Source: Caenorhabditis elegans
Taxonomy: Eukaryota > Nematoda > Chromadorea > Rhabditida > Rhabditidae
Length of the DNA: 64,000 bases
Reading direction: 5' to 3'
Assembly: GCF_000002985.6 (NCBI RefSeq)
Contig: NC_003279.8
Span: 9,734,001-9,798,000, forward strand
Numbering within the stretch: position 1 is the first letter of the stretch; every line of letters begins with the position of its first letter. Positions 46,349-59,755 of this stretch are shown piece by piece. The notes under the pieces were generated by a model. The model saw only the letters and a list, made by a program, of their open reading frames with translations, was not told the origin of the DNA and did no database searches. A program made the position numbers and the translations under genes.

Positions 46349-47340
46349 ATGTCTTCGGTTTACGATTTCAACGTCAAAAATGCTAATGGTGATGACGTGT
46401 CACTTTCGGATTACAAGTGAGTTATAGAGAAAACAATGAAAATGGATATTCAAAATTGATTTTCTTTTTCAGAGGAAAAGTTCTCATTATCGTGAACGTC
46501 GCTTCACAGTGTGGACTTACCAACAAGAATTATACACAACTCAAAGAATTGCTCGATGTGTGAGTTTGAAATGAAAATATTGCCCAATCGCGAAATATTC
46601 CGATAAGCTCCAAAAAAGCGGTGTCCGGTCTCGAAAAGACAATTTCTTTGCTAAATGCAAACGTGCTTTTGAAAGGACTGTACATACTGTAATGTACTGT
46701 ATTGAAAACTTTTGTTGCTATGGAATTTTTATCGATTTTTCATAGTTTTTCTCACGATTTGTTTGCAGTTATGTGTTTTTAATTATTATTAAGTTTTTTA
46801 TTTTACTTTTTTATTGAATACATATTTGACGAAAAACTATAAAAAATCGATGAAAATTCTGCAACAACACAAGTTTTTAATTACAGTACTCTTAAACGCG
46901 CATATCCGTGTATTTTTGTTTTTAACAAAAATTGCCGTGTCGAAGCGCAAAATTTTGCGGCTAGATAAGATTTCCATTTCTTTAAGACGACAAAATATTC
47001 CAGGTACAAAAAGGATGGTCTCGAAGTTCTTGCCTTCCCTTGCAATCAATTTGCCGGTCAGGAACCATCGTGTGAAATCGATATTCAAGCATTTGTCGCT
47101 GACAAATTTAAATTCGAACCAACACTTTTCCAGAAGATTGATGTGAATGGAGATAAACAGTCACCACTTTTCAAATTTTTGAAAAATGAGAAAGGTGGAT
47201 TCATGTTCGATGCAATTAAATGGAATTTCACAAAGTTCTTGGTTGGACGCGATGGGAAAATTATCAAGAGATTTGGACCAACGACTGATCCAAAGGACAT
47301 GGAAAAAGATATCAAAGAAGCACTTGGAGAGAAATTGTAA
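46349..47340 (+). CDS. gpx-1: Glutathione peroxidase-like, cysteine type
   Basis: Three exons (46349-46416, 46473-46559, 47004-47340) give 163 aa, a normal size for a cytosolic PHGPx-like enzyme. There is no signal or targeting sequence. The peroxidatic residue is Cys in [16 protein letters not shown], where vertebrate GPX1/GPX4 carry selenocysteine. The other active-site residues are present: Gln in [11 protein letters not shown], and Trp and Asn in [10 protein letters not shown]. Cysteine-type enzymes reduce lipid and small hydroperoxides, often with thioredoxin rather than glutathione. AATAAA follows at 47399-47404. The gene converges on drsh-1, whose stop lies only 131 bp away. Intron 2 contains a palindromic repeat copy. 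The name is from recognition of the locus. Confidence 0.95.
46612..46965. repeat. Copy of dispersed palindromic repeat in gpx-1 intron 2
   Basis: The left end GGTCTCGAAAAGACAATTTC and the right end AAAATTGCCGTGTCGAAGC are inverted. The inner arms include GAATTTTTATCGATTTTTCAT and its complement ATGAAAATTC, plus GTACTGTA and TACAGTACTC. Confidence 0.7.
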
Positions 47341-47470
47341 TTTATTGCAGCAATTCAAACTTTCAAATTCAATTCGAAACAAAAAAAAACATACTTAAAA
47401 TAAAGATATGATATTCATAAATTGAACCGAATCACATTCAAACAGACATAGTATAATTATAACCCCGTAA

Positions 47471-50400
47471 TTAGTCGCTGGTATCTTGTTCAAGACGACG
47501 GCGCATGTTCTGAAACCACTTGAAAAGGTGTAAGAAATATATTTTGCTAAAAATAAAACTAACACTATTATTTTTCGCTTTCATCTTCGAAAAGCTCATC
47601 GACTCTAGATTAGCCAAAGCCAGCTCAGCCACCCGTAATTCAGCTTTATGAACGTTCGACTCAGCAGCGGATGCCAAACGTTTACCCCTGAAATAAATTA
47701 TTTATTGCTTGTTTAGTACTGCAAAAGCGTTTTTAACTTACTTATAATATACAGCAATTTTGAAAATTCGATTATTGGTTGGTCCTTCGATTCCAAGTAC
47801 CCGATATTCTGGCATATCTGGTTCCGAACTACTTGGATCACGCATTGCAAGACACCATTGCTGGAGATGTGACTTAGCATCATTCCATTTCTCGCTTTCG
47901 ATAAAGTGTTTCAGTCTTGGACAAAATACAATTCTGATGAAAGCACGACAATGCTCGATTCCACGATCTACATAAAGAGCTCCAATAAATGCTTCGACAA
48001 GATCTGCTTTATCCTTTAGTTTCAACTCTGGTGTTTTATAAGGTGCTTTTATCACAAATTCAGTGAATCCAAGATCATCACAGACGACAGCTTGTGTTTG
48101 ATTACTGACTAAACTTGTTCGTAGCAGTGACATATGTCCTTCGTGATGATATGGAAAGCGACGATAAAGAAAATCGGATACAATAAGTTGAAGCACCGAG
48201 TCACCAAGCCATTCAAGTCGTTGATTATGTCCCTTTGTTAAATCATTATTTGGAATATTTCTACGAGTGAATGCCTTTGCCAAAAGTCGGATATTGTTGA
48301 ATTGAATTCCGAGTCGTTCTTCCAAAGCATGAAAAGTTGAAAGTGTTGGAGTTATAAAAGAAAGATCTCGGTCTCCTTGAGGATCCTCTCTTTTAAGTTC
48401 ATGCTCATTAATGTGATCCCATTTCTCTTTTAACACCGGCTGATGTCCATACATTGCTTTTGAGAATATCACATCACAGGGAGCTAATCCTCCATCGAGA
48501 TATATTGCAGCCATCACAGCTTCAAAAGCATTAGCCAGTGCATGCTTGAATTCAGCGACGTTTATCAGATCTGCTCCATGAGAATATTGGAGCATTTCAT
48601 CGATACGACAATTCTTTGCAAGTGTAGCCAGATTTCGATTTTGAACAAGAGCAGTTCTATAAGTAGCCAGCCCTCCTTCGAAATGATGTGTGAGCATGAA
48701 ATAAAGATGATGTGACACGATCAGTTCGACAACAGCATCTCCGAGATATTCAAGACGTTCATTGTGAAGAATCGGCTCGCCACCAGATGTTCCTTTCATG
48801 ATATTGAACAGACTCATTATTCCTGCAACTAGGGAAGGGATTAGAATAATGATAAAATATTTAATTTTTGAACGCTTTTTAAAAAAATAAAGTATTATTT
48901 TATAAATCAAAATTTTTAAACTATTTTAAAATTAACCATAAAATACTGTACTATTTCTCTAAAAACAAATAGTTTTAAATGAATGCAGCGCGAAAAGTGT
49001 GCGCAATACAGTAACCCATTCTCTTCTAATTCACAATTTTTCTATAATGTCCTCATTTTCATGGGAGACAGTTTAGTTTTTTATAACAAAATAAAGTTGC
49101 CGAAAGAACAAAAAACGAAAATTGGAAGTTGGTTACTGTACTTCTGATAGGCCGCCTTACGAATGATACTAAATTTTATATTCTTAAGTTACACAAAATT
49201 AAATTTATCTAAAAATTTTAGTTTCAATCTCGAACCTCGTTTCTTTTCTCGCTTATCTTCTGCTCCGTATTTTCGACGATATCCACAATTTGTAATCATA
49301 TTCTTGACGTGATCAATTGGAGTACCATAATGACTTTTAAACGACGAATGCATTAACGCTAATTCGATGACTCTTCTATCGTTGAATTTATATTCGATGA
49401 CTTCTTCAAATACATCCAATGAAAAATTGTATCGAATATGATGGCATGCAAGTATTGTCATGACAACATGTGCTGCCACATCAGGCTTCAATCCTGTTTC
49501 AATGAATCCAGCTACTGGCTCCCGAAGCTTCAGATTTCGAGCTGATCGATTCTCTCTTTTCAGATGTTCCAGCTCGTTCTTCGTTTTCTCAAAATCTTTA
49601 TTATAAACACCACTGCTTTGTTTCTCTTGTATCATCTTATTTAATGTTTTCTCGAGAAATGCGATTCTTGGAAGCGAAATTGCTGTATATGTCTGTGCAC
49701 GGATCGCATTATGTACAACATATACTTCTTTCTTTTCTTCATCTCTCTCAAACCAATCGGCTCTGATAGCAGAAGGTTTGAATTTTGTATTGAGAACAAT
49801 CGATTGCTTATGCTTCGAAGTATTTCGAGTGAACTGATCAATTTGAGCATCACAAAGGCGGTTAACATCTTCTGGGCTCATTATCTCTGAACTTCCTTTG
49901 CTCGTGAAATATGCAAGAACTGTTTTTGAAGACCAAAGTTGAACAAGATCATCCTTTGTTTGAACAAAACGCGGCATAATATGGATCATTGGACAAGATT
50001 CAACATCAGATGGTATATGCTTCGGACGTAGTTCAAAATCGAGCATTTCAAATATTTCATGAAATATATACTCAAACAGCATGTCACAATCTTCTGGGTC
50101 GAAACACTGAAATTTAAAATTAACATTTAATATTTTGAAAAGAAATATTTTTTCACTCACCTCATCAGGCATAAATTCTTCAACCAACTGAAATTCATAA
50201 TCCATACTATATTTACAAATTGGTGCTCTTGTCATACAATCCGGAAGTGGTGCATGTGTGATTAATGAGAATCCTTCAAATTCAAATTCCTCTCCATTTA
50301 TTGCCATATGTGTTCTATAAAGTTGATTTTCGCTTGGCAAAGGTGTGACTCGAAGGGTGTAATAATGCAGGTTTTCGCCATTGCTGAAAAAAAATCATTT

Positions 50401-51722
50401 TTATTTTTAAAATTCTAAAATAAAATTACCTTTTCTTGCAATCTATAGCCTTATCTTCACCTGCATAATATCCATGTTTCAGGCCACAAGTTTTTATTGG
50501 TTCTGGACATCTACACTCTGGTCCTTCGTTTCCCAAACCTTTTTCATTGAATGAGATATCCGGATGAATTCCATTTGGATGAGTCTTCTTTCGATCAATT
50601 CCTTTTTTCAAAAGTGTGATTTGCCGTTCCTTTTCTTCGAAATTCCGCAATCTTTTCGCTCTTAAACAAGAACAATTGAAAATTACAAGAGGCAGCATTT
50701 TTTTGTGCCAAAAATATGGTAGCCGATATTTTTGAATTTTCATAGTTTTCCCACAAAATCATGTGTGATTTAATGTTTCATTTCAGTTTGAAAAAAAAAA
50801 ACAAATCTGTATCGAAAAATCGATGAAAATTCTGCAAAAACACAAGTTTGAAAGTACAGTACTCTAAAGGCGCGCACATTGCATTCAACAAGAAATTGTC
50901 GTGTCGAGACCAGACACGGTATTTTTGCAGCAAACATCGAAATTTTTGCGTTTATCTTAAAAAATTAACATGGGTATTTTAGAGAAGCTGCATACTTTCT
51001 CTGTTGATTCCTCCGATTACATGTCTGTTTCTCATCTTTTACTTCTCCGGTCTTGTCCGCTTCAGGAGCTTGTCTGTTTGTTGGCTCTGAAGTAGAAGCT
51101 TCATCCTGAGAATCGTTCGAGTCATCAGACACATCAGATGCCGTAAAACTTTCGTCTCCTCCTTTCTGTTTTGGCGTTTTCCGGCCTTTCATTGAATGAC
51201 ATGGATGAATTATATAAGGAACATCAGCTTGAAGTCGACGTTTTGTTTTAACAGTTTCCAGAATTTTAGTTTGAAAATCTTGAAGTATTTTACTTGTTGT
51301 TGATTTAGCTTTGATCTGAAATAAAAAACCACATTTTTATAAAAACGAAAACGGTTAAATCGTACCATCATATATTTTTCAGCTTCTTCTGCTTTTATAA
51401 CAACTCTATTCGATTTTATAAGCTCTGCCGAATGTGTAGAAACAACTGGAGGATCTATCATATAATTCGTCTCATAATCTTTTTCTGTTAATCTTGGAGA
51501 ATCTCCAAATGGCAATGCTGACGTTGATTCAGTAGGCAATGGAATTTTTTCAACAGTATCAGGTGGGGCACTTGAAGTTGATGGTTGATTTTGAAATCTT
51601 CTTCCTAATTGCTGCATCATTTCTTCCTTGTGACGTTCCTGATACTCCTTCTGATATTTCTTTCTTCGAGCCCGCTTGTGTTTCGGGAAGTTAAGCGTCA
51701 TTGAAATCTTTTCGTCCGACAT
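47471..51722 (-). CDS. drsh-1: Drosha ribonuclease III
   Basis: Eight exons (51722-51366, 51315-50996, 50660-50430, 50383-50161, 50106-49236, 48822-47742, 47687-47564, 47509-47471) give 1081 aa. Drosha cuts primary microRNA hairpins in the nucleus with its partner PASH-1/DGCR8. The N-terminus is basic (KHKRARRKKYQKEYQERHKE) and Ser/Asp-rich. A central domain includes ECRCPEP and CFDPEDCDMLFEYIFHEIFE. RNase IIIa has NERLEYLGDAVVELIVSHHL and FEAVMAAIYLDGG; RNase IIIb has NQRLEWLGDSVLQLIVSDFL and DLVEAFIGALYVD, so both catalytic sites look intact. A dsRNA-binding domain follows (LQQWCLAMR through IFKIAVYYKGKRLASAAESN). An acceptor (TTTCATTTAG) abuts the ATG, and the tba-1 stop lies 210 bp upstream, suggesting an operon. 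Confidence 0.97.
50822..50935. repeat. Palindromic-repeat arm in a drsh-1 intron
   Basis: A single arm contains GTACAGTACTCTAAAGGCGC and AATTGTCGTGTCGAGACCAG. No matching opposite arm is obvious, so this is a partial copy. Confidence 0.6.
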
Positions 51723-51932
51723 CTAAATGAAAATCTAAATCTGTCTACAATTTCAGATGAAAACGTTAACTATGGTAATTGATTCGAAATAATTTATCGT
51801 ATACAACACAAGCGATGAGCATAGAAATTGGAACTCTTTTCATTCAAAATTTAGAAAAAAATAAAAAGAAGCGAATTAAGCAGAAATTGATGCGAGTTCA
51901 GTATTATGCAGATTGGAGCAGGCGGCACGAGT

Positions 51933-53377
<1,445 letters not shown>

Positions 53378-55008
53378 GTTGAAAACGAACCTGAAAATTA
53401 ACGGAAATTAGAAGAAATGAAATCATAAATGAACGCGGATAACATATGGCGTAAAGTACGAATGATAAAATCATAGGAGTCGATCAACTAGGAAACAAGG
53501 TCAACTCAATTATAAATAATCCTGTTGACAATTCCGGCTGAATAGTTTTCAGGGCAATAAACCAGATATAAACTTGGTACAAGGTTTACAACAAGTAAAT
53601 AAAAACAAAACCAGGAACTTACATTAGTTAACGAGATGGAGAAGGTTTGGGATATAAAATTTATGAGCCTCCAAATGAAACAAACCCAATTGCATACATA
53701 TGAAATGCTAGCTCTCAAGAGTATTGCGAAATAGCGAAAAAGACTCGGACCGTTGAAAACAGAGAGCAATTACGCCCATTGCATCGTGGTACATACACAG
53801 CAGTCAAACCCTATTGGGTTCTATGCATCTAGTCAAATGAGAAATGAAAGTCGGGCTGGGAAAGAAAACAGAGCTCTTCGTCATTAGATATTCTGGTGCG
53901 AGGAAAGGGTAAAACAACTCAAATTGGAAGACTAAAGACGACAATCTTTTCTGCCTTGCTCTAGACATCTGTCACTTGGATGAAACTGGTCAGAGAGGCA
54001 GTGCCGGGTCAGAGAGAGGAACGAGCGACGCTTGTCCGATTGGCCAAGGACAGCGGCGACCCTATTCCTCGGTGGACATGACTAGTAGTGGCCATCTGGT
54101 GTATATTGCGAAATAGGTTCTCCACTAAACCTTAATCCGATGTTCATGATATAGACGCTTGGATGTCCTATTCATGAAAATGCAAATATTCATCGGGACG
54201 ATTCAGATTTCAATGCAAAAAATAATAAAACGAAGTTTAAGTTTCAGTAAATAAGCTATGATAAAATAAATAAAAATTAAAAACATCACAAGCAATAGCA
54301 CGTAACTAAAGTAGAAGCCGAAATGCAAATCTATAATGATTTTATTAGCCGCTGGAGAAACGAATTCCCTAAAACTAAAGATTCTATTGAACACACAAGT
54401 TGCAATATAATCAAGAAAATTTGTTAACAAACAATAAAATGTGGCTCAATATTTACAGCATGTGTAGACAACGAGTCAACTTTCAAACAACTCCATTTTA
54501 GGAGCAAATCGAAGAGAGAGAATACGAGCGATTGAGAAGCGAAAAATGAGAAAGAATGACAGCCATCTCCCAATCCTATTGTCGTCTGTTTCGCGCCAAA
54601 AAAAGTGAAAATTTCTCCCGAGCGCGCCTAGTGGACGAAACGAATTCAAATCCTCTTCGCATTACGGTGTTTCGTATTGAGGAGCGTCTTGTGCGTTGCA
54701 ACAGACGCGCGTAGTGTATGCCGAGTGTACGCCGAGTGTACGCCCGCCACTGAGGCTCCGTAAATCGTGCCAAGCGTTTTTGGCTCTTTTCGGCTATTGT
54801 TCGCATTTTCAAGGGTCCAATCAGAATATAAGTGTTCTTCAAAAAATTTCTGATTTTTCAAGAGGTTTATCTTTTAATTTAACCCTATTTCAATAAGGCC
54901 ACCTTCCTTTTTTGATTTTTAGACTCCCGATCGATAATTTTCTTCATTCGAAATCGAATTTATATTTAGTCGTTTTTGATACTTGAGAAATACAATTGTA
55001 TTTTTCAG
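53378..55008. promoter_or_regulatory. Divergent promoter region of tba-1 and cox-5B
   Basis: 1.6 kb lies between two divergently transcribed, highly expressed genes. It includes an inverted CCAAT-type stretch (CCGATTGGCCAAGG) near 54035 and GC-rich sequence at 54590-54780 with a short tandem repeat (GTGTACGCCGA units, 54715-54745). TTTTTCAG ends right before the cox-5B ATG. No coding exon. Confidence 0.55.
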
Positions 55009-55763
55009 ATGGCTCAACTTGCTAAGACGGCTGTTGCCGCCCTTTCGAAGAAGCTCGTCGCTCCAGCTGCCGTGGCCCGTCGTACTTTGGCCACTGAAGC
55101 CTCGCCAGAAGACTACGGATACTACCCAGATCCACTTGAGCACGCTACCGGACGTGAAAAGAAGATGCTTCTCGCTCGTCTTGCTGGAGATGATGTGAGT
55201 TTTTGTTAATAAAATTTAACAATTTTCCCAATAATTTCCAAAGTATACCCCATGATGTATCAATTTAGCTAATTGTGAGCTACTTCGCTCTCGAGATTTT
55301 GTCTTGAAGTGTGAGTCGTATTGAACGAACTTTGTCGAAGCTGATCTGAGGGAGATTTGCAATTTGAGTCGTTATCGTATCTAATACTGGTTTTTAATGA
55401 GAAAGTGTTTACAAAATGAAACCCATTTAGTAAAAGTGGCAAATTATCTACTATTTCTTCATCTTTTCAAAGTTAAATAATAAAAGTTTCATTCTTCAGC
55501 GTTACGAGCCAAAAGTCTACTATCGCGCTGAGGCTTCCACCAAGCAGAAGCCAAATTTGGTCCCATCTCACTACGACTTCAGAATCATTGGATGCATGTG
55601 TAAGTTATATTTAAAAGCATGATTGATTCAATTAAACAACTATTTTTCAGGTGAGCAAGATTCCGGACATGTCAATTTCATGACAATTCGCAAAGGAGAT
55701 CCAAAGAGATGCGAGTGCGGACACTGGTTCAAGGGAGTCGACGCCGACCCAGAATCCATCTAA
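55009..55763 (+). CDS. cox-5B: Cytochrome c oxidase subunit 5B (Vb)
   Basis: Three exons (55009-55194, 55500-55599, 55651-55763) give 132 aa. A basic, Ala-rich mitochondrial presequence (MAQLAKTAVAALSKKLVAPA) is followed by the mature domain: DPLEHATGREKKMLLARLAG and YDFRIIGCMCEQDSGHVNFM. Zinc-binding cysteines lie in GCMCEQ and CECGHWFKG. COX5B is a matrix-side, zinc-containing subunit of complex IV. Codon use is biased as in tba-1. AATAAA is at 55820-55825. In C. elegans this gene is also known as cco-1, whose knock-down lengthens life and triggers the mitochondrial stress response (published knowledge, not visible here). A TTTTTCAG acceptor abuts the ATG. Confidence 0.97.
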
Positions 55764-58700
55764 ACAATTTTCAATGTAGATTATTGTTCCGACTTATTTT
55801 AGATCGCTCCATCAGTGAAAATAAAACGCGCTGGTTTGAAGACAAACCATTCTGTTTCTAGAGTTGGTTCAATTCGTTTCTTTGTTTTTCGTCAAGATGT
55901 CTCCTATTTCTGTAAATTAATTTTTTATCAATTTAACCTACATTTCTTACATGAAAAAATGTTCTTCGTAGGTTTTCCCTGACAATCTCCTGGATTAGGT
56001 GGTTAATGTTAAAAATGAACAAAACAGGTGGAAACAACAATCAATGATGCTGTTTCTCCCGTCAACCTCCACAGAATCTAGCTGATAAAAATCTGAGTTC
56101 AGATGCCTCGCTCCTCTCATTTTGTTATTGGTTTTCAAAATCACGTGCTGTCACTAGCACATACAATTTTGTTTTTAAATTGGCAATTGTTTGCCTTCAT
56201 TTCAACAATTTTAAGCTTTCGTGTTGTCGTAGATCGAATTTATACATTTAGAGCCCAGGCTTGAGCATTACATCAAAAAGTAATAACTCACTTCTTCAAA
56301 ACATTTCCAATTTTCGAACCATTAGTGACTTCCTTTTTCATTTTATCATTTAAAAACATGACGCTAGTTACGTAAAACAAGTTTCCGTACTATTTTGACG
56401 AGAACCTTACATTTGTAACATCCTATTTTGAAGTTTCAAAGACTAGAATTTTGTTATTTTTTCGGGTCTCGTGTTCCACTATCGCTTTACCCAATCAGAC
56501 TGTTTCTCTGCGTATTTTCTTTTTTTTTAAATTCTGATTTTCAATGATAACAGAGTTTCGTGGTCAATGGGAAAACTCGTGTTTGCCCAATTTTCTTGTT
56601 CAAATTCAACTTTTAATAGAACTTACATAAATAACAAATCTAGGTAATATTTAGATTGTTTCTTATTAAAAAAAACATAAATTAATTAATTTTAATTAAA
56701 AACAAAAGTTAGGAGATTTTTTGCCAGTGTTCTATGACGCCTGCGCTTCATAAACTCTAAACGAGCTTTCTCGCGACAAACCATGGCGCAGCTTGCTGCC
56801 AAATTAAAATTACCCCTCCCTCCATTGCCATCTCAAAAATTCAGAAAAAAAACGGCGTTACAAGTTCAAAACCAGTAGGAACTCAGTATTTGTGTGTCTC
56901 GAGGGTTGATTCTCTTCTCATTGACAGCCTTCTCGCATGTGCGTGTGTCTGTGTGCGCATCTTTTCGTCTCTTTCTCGTCAAAATCAATATTCTCCGTGA
57001 GACGAAATAGTGTAACAGGATGAAGAGGGTGGGTAGAGATGTTAGAAAGCTCCTGCTGAACTCGCTTTGGCACTGGAACTCTTTTTCATCGTGAAGAAAT
57101 TCCTTTGAACTATTTTTTCCTACTAGGGTTTTTTTCAGTTAGTGTTATTCAAACTCATATCCATTTTATATGATTTTTATTTAATCGTAACAGAATTTAC
57201 AATGAATCAGCTTTCCCCCCACGTGACGTCAATTTGCCATCTTGTTATTCGTCGTCTGACTATTCTGACAACGATAGAGTATCGAAAATCCCCACGAGAA
57301 AAATTACTAGACGCTGAGAAAAAAGGAAACCTTTCTCTCATTTTTTTGTTTCGCTCAACTACTCTCTAACATTTTCTTCGTTTTCCGAAACGGAAATCTT
57401 GGATAATCGGTTGTTATGGCCCGTTTCGGTGATCCAAACAATTTTACTTTTTCATACATTTTCCATAAAAGCCTCCAAGCTTCAAAAATTGATTTTTTTC
57501 CAATTTTATCAAATTTCTCTTGCCTTAATGATTAAATAATTAATTAAGTAATATAAGTTGAGGAATGTGTTTTAACAAAAAAAAAATGGATCGTAAATAC
57601 TGTCAAATTTTTTGAAAATACAATTTTTCTAAATATTTCTAATAATCTTTTTTAATTTAGCAAAAATTAAAATGTTGAATTAATTTCGAATTCCCGCAAA
57701 AATGAATCACCTAGTTTCGAAAATTAAAAATTCCATGTTATTGTTTTTATCTCAATTTCTTTCAGGTTATCAAGTTTCCCTCACGGAAAATTGATGAAAA
57801 TTTGGCAAAAAATGTTTCAAATTAAATATTAAAAATATAGATTAATGCGAGGGAATTTCGGAAAAAATCATTCTAAAAATTTAGAAAAATGTATAATATG
57901 AAATCAAATATGTCTAAAAGTTTTATTCAAATTCATTATTCAATTTAAAATTCCTGAAACAGTAATCCAAAAATTGAAATAATGCACCGTTCACTTCATC
58001 ATTCTTTATATTTCCTTGTTTAGCTATGCGAAAATAAATTCGGTGAAATCGTCATAATATGATTCATCTTTGAAACGTTGCTTTCTATTCAAAAGTTCTC
58101 TGTGTTTTCTATATAGAAAGTAAGAAATTGCTCTATTTATACAAAAAAAAAACGTTTATTTTTCTTTTCAAATGCAGCTTTCTCTTCAATTCCGTTCCAC
58201 TCTTCACACACATAAAACTTTTTTATACGTTTTCATTGGCACCTGATGCCAAAACGCCCTCATCTAATCTTCTAGATCTCTTCCTACGTCATCATATCCA
58301 TTTGTGAATACATTTAGTACGATAACATAAATAATCTCATCGGAAATACATCAAAGAGCCATATTTTATTGCATTGGAGTATGACCACGAAAGTCAGAAA
58401 ATGAAAAAAATCTGCGTTTTTGGTGATAACAGTAGTTTCAATCAAGGGTGCACTAAACATTAAAAAAGGAAAAAAAAATCTAAAAGTTGTTTGAACTATT
58501 CTATTGATCATCAGAAATGCTTTATATTACACACCTGATTGACTTACTGCTGCATCAGTGATTGTTTTAATTTAAAGTAGATAAATCTGATTCTTCGGTT
58601 TATTATTTTGAGCTGTTTTTTTTAAAAACAATTATTCATCGAAATGTGCAAAAAGCCTTTTTGATTTTCAATAAATTAATTTGATGGGAACCAATTCTAC

Positions 58701-59009
58701 ATATTTTCAGTTTTTTGTGTGCACCCTTGGCTTCAAGAAAGTTGTGAAACGGCTCTTGGATATTTTTGATTTCTTTGGACCCCCCGAGAAACAAGGGAAA
58801 CAATTGTGTTCTTTAGAAAAATAGTTTTGTTTTCTGGAATGGCTAATTTTTGAGCCATCTGTAGAATATGGACACTTTTTTGAAAATGACTTTTTCACTT
58901 CTTCAGGCCAAATTCACTTCTTCTCATTGATTTTCCTTAATTTGCATCGACATTTCCAGTATTCTGGTTGTCAAAAAAACCGCCAGAACCCCGATATTTT
59001 GCGATTTTC

Positions 59010-59235
59010 GCGCCGAAAACCTTTTTGCTTTGTTGTAAAATCAAAAACAATAGGCGTCTTTAAAGAGTAGTTCCAAACTTTCATTTTGTGGGATTTTCGT
59101 ATTTTTTCGTCATAAATATGCGCATTTATTTAAAGAAACAATAGAAAACTATGAAAAATAGATAAAAATTTCACAGCAACAAAAGTTTGAAACTACAGTA
59201 CTCTTTCAAGGCACACACATATTTGTTTTTTTTTA
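59010..59235. repeat. Palindromic-repeat copy upstream of hrdl-1
   Basis: Left arm GGCGTCTTTAAAGAGTAGTT and right arm AACTACAGTACTCTTTCAAGG are inverted around a short AT-rich centre. Confidence 0.65.
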
Positions 59236-59245
59236 CAAAAATAGA

Positions 59246-59568
59246 GACACCACGGTTTCAAGATCTGGTGGGATTCCGGATCTACGTTTTCCGGATCGAC
59301 CATTTCCGGATCTACGTTTTCCGGATCTACGTTTTCCGGATCTGGCACCGTGCCAACTTATGAAACGCTATTTTTTCGAGGAAAAAATTGACAACGACGC
59401 TCCGATGTTACGCGTCGCGTGTTGTTAAGCGTTTCTTCTAGAAGAAAATTTCGAAAAAAGTCGTGCGTTGAAAAGCGTTTTGTGCGTTGGCACGGTGCCA
59501 GATCCGGAAAACGTAGATCCGGAAAACGTAGATCCGGAATCCCATCAGATCTTGAAACCGTGGTGCCT
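59246..59568. repeat. Large inverted repeat with internal 16-bp tandem units
   Basis: The left arm (59246-59355) starts ACCACGGTTTCAAGATCTGG, contains several TTCCGGATCTACGTTT units and ends GGCACCGTGCCAA. The right arm (59487-59568) is the reverse complement: TTGGCACGGTGCC, three AAACGTAGATCCGGAA-type units, then CCAGATC-like sequence and AAACCGTGGTG. The left arm has more units, some degenerate. About 130 bp of unrelated sequence lies between. Confidence 0.9.
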
Positions 59569-59755
59569 CCAAAAATAAGCGTGTCGATCGAATTTTTGGC
59601 GCAAAAATGGTTTTTGAAAACAATTGCGATATACATAATTTCAAAAAAAAAATTTATTTTTGAAAACAATTCGTGAAAATTTGTCATTCTCAATTTCTCC
59701 TTCTTTCTTCTAAATATCAGATTAAAATGTATACTCAAAAGTTATGGAATTTCAG

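Larger units (their letters stand above)
55764..59755. other. Long intergenic region before hrdl-1
   Basis: Four kb without a credible coding exon or RNA gene. It contains the cox-5B 3'UTR, a moderately GC-rich stretch at 56730-57090 with a TG-rich run (GCATGTGCGTGTGTCTGTGTG near 56935), AT-rich sequence from 57480 to 58700, a main-family repeat copy near 59010-59235 and a large palindrome at 59246-59568. Confidence 0.5.

Noticed and set aside
54576-54861. Arg-rich open frames upstream of cox-5B
   Set aside because: They come from GC-rich promoter sequence and have no splice context or domain.
59358-59738. 126-aa open frame with repeated FRIY/PDLRF-like residues
   Set aside because: It is the translation of the palindrome's tandem units, not a gene.
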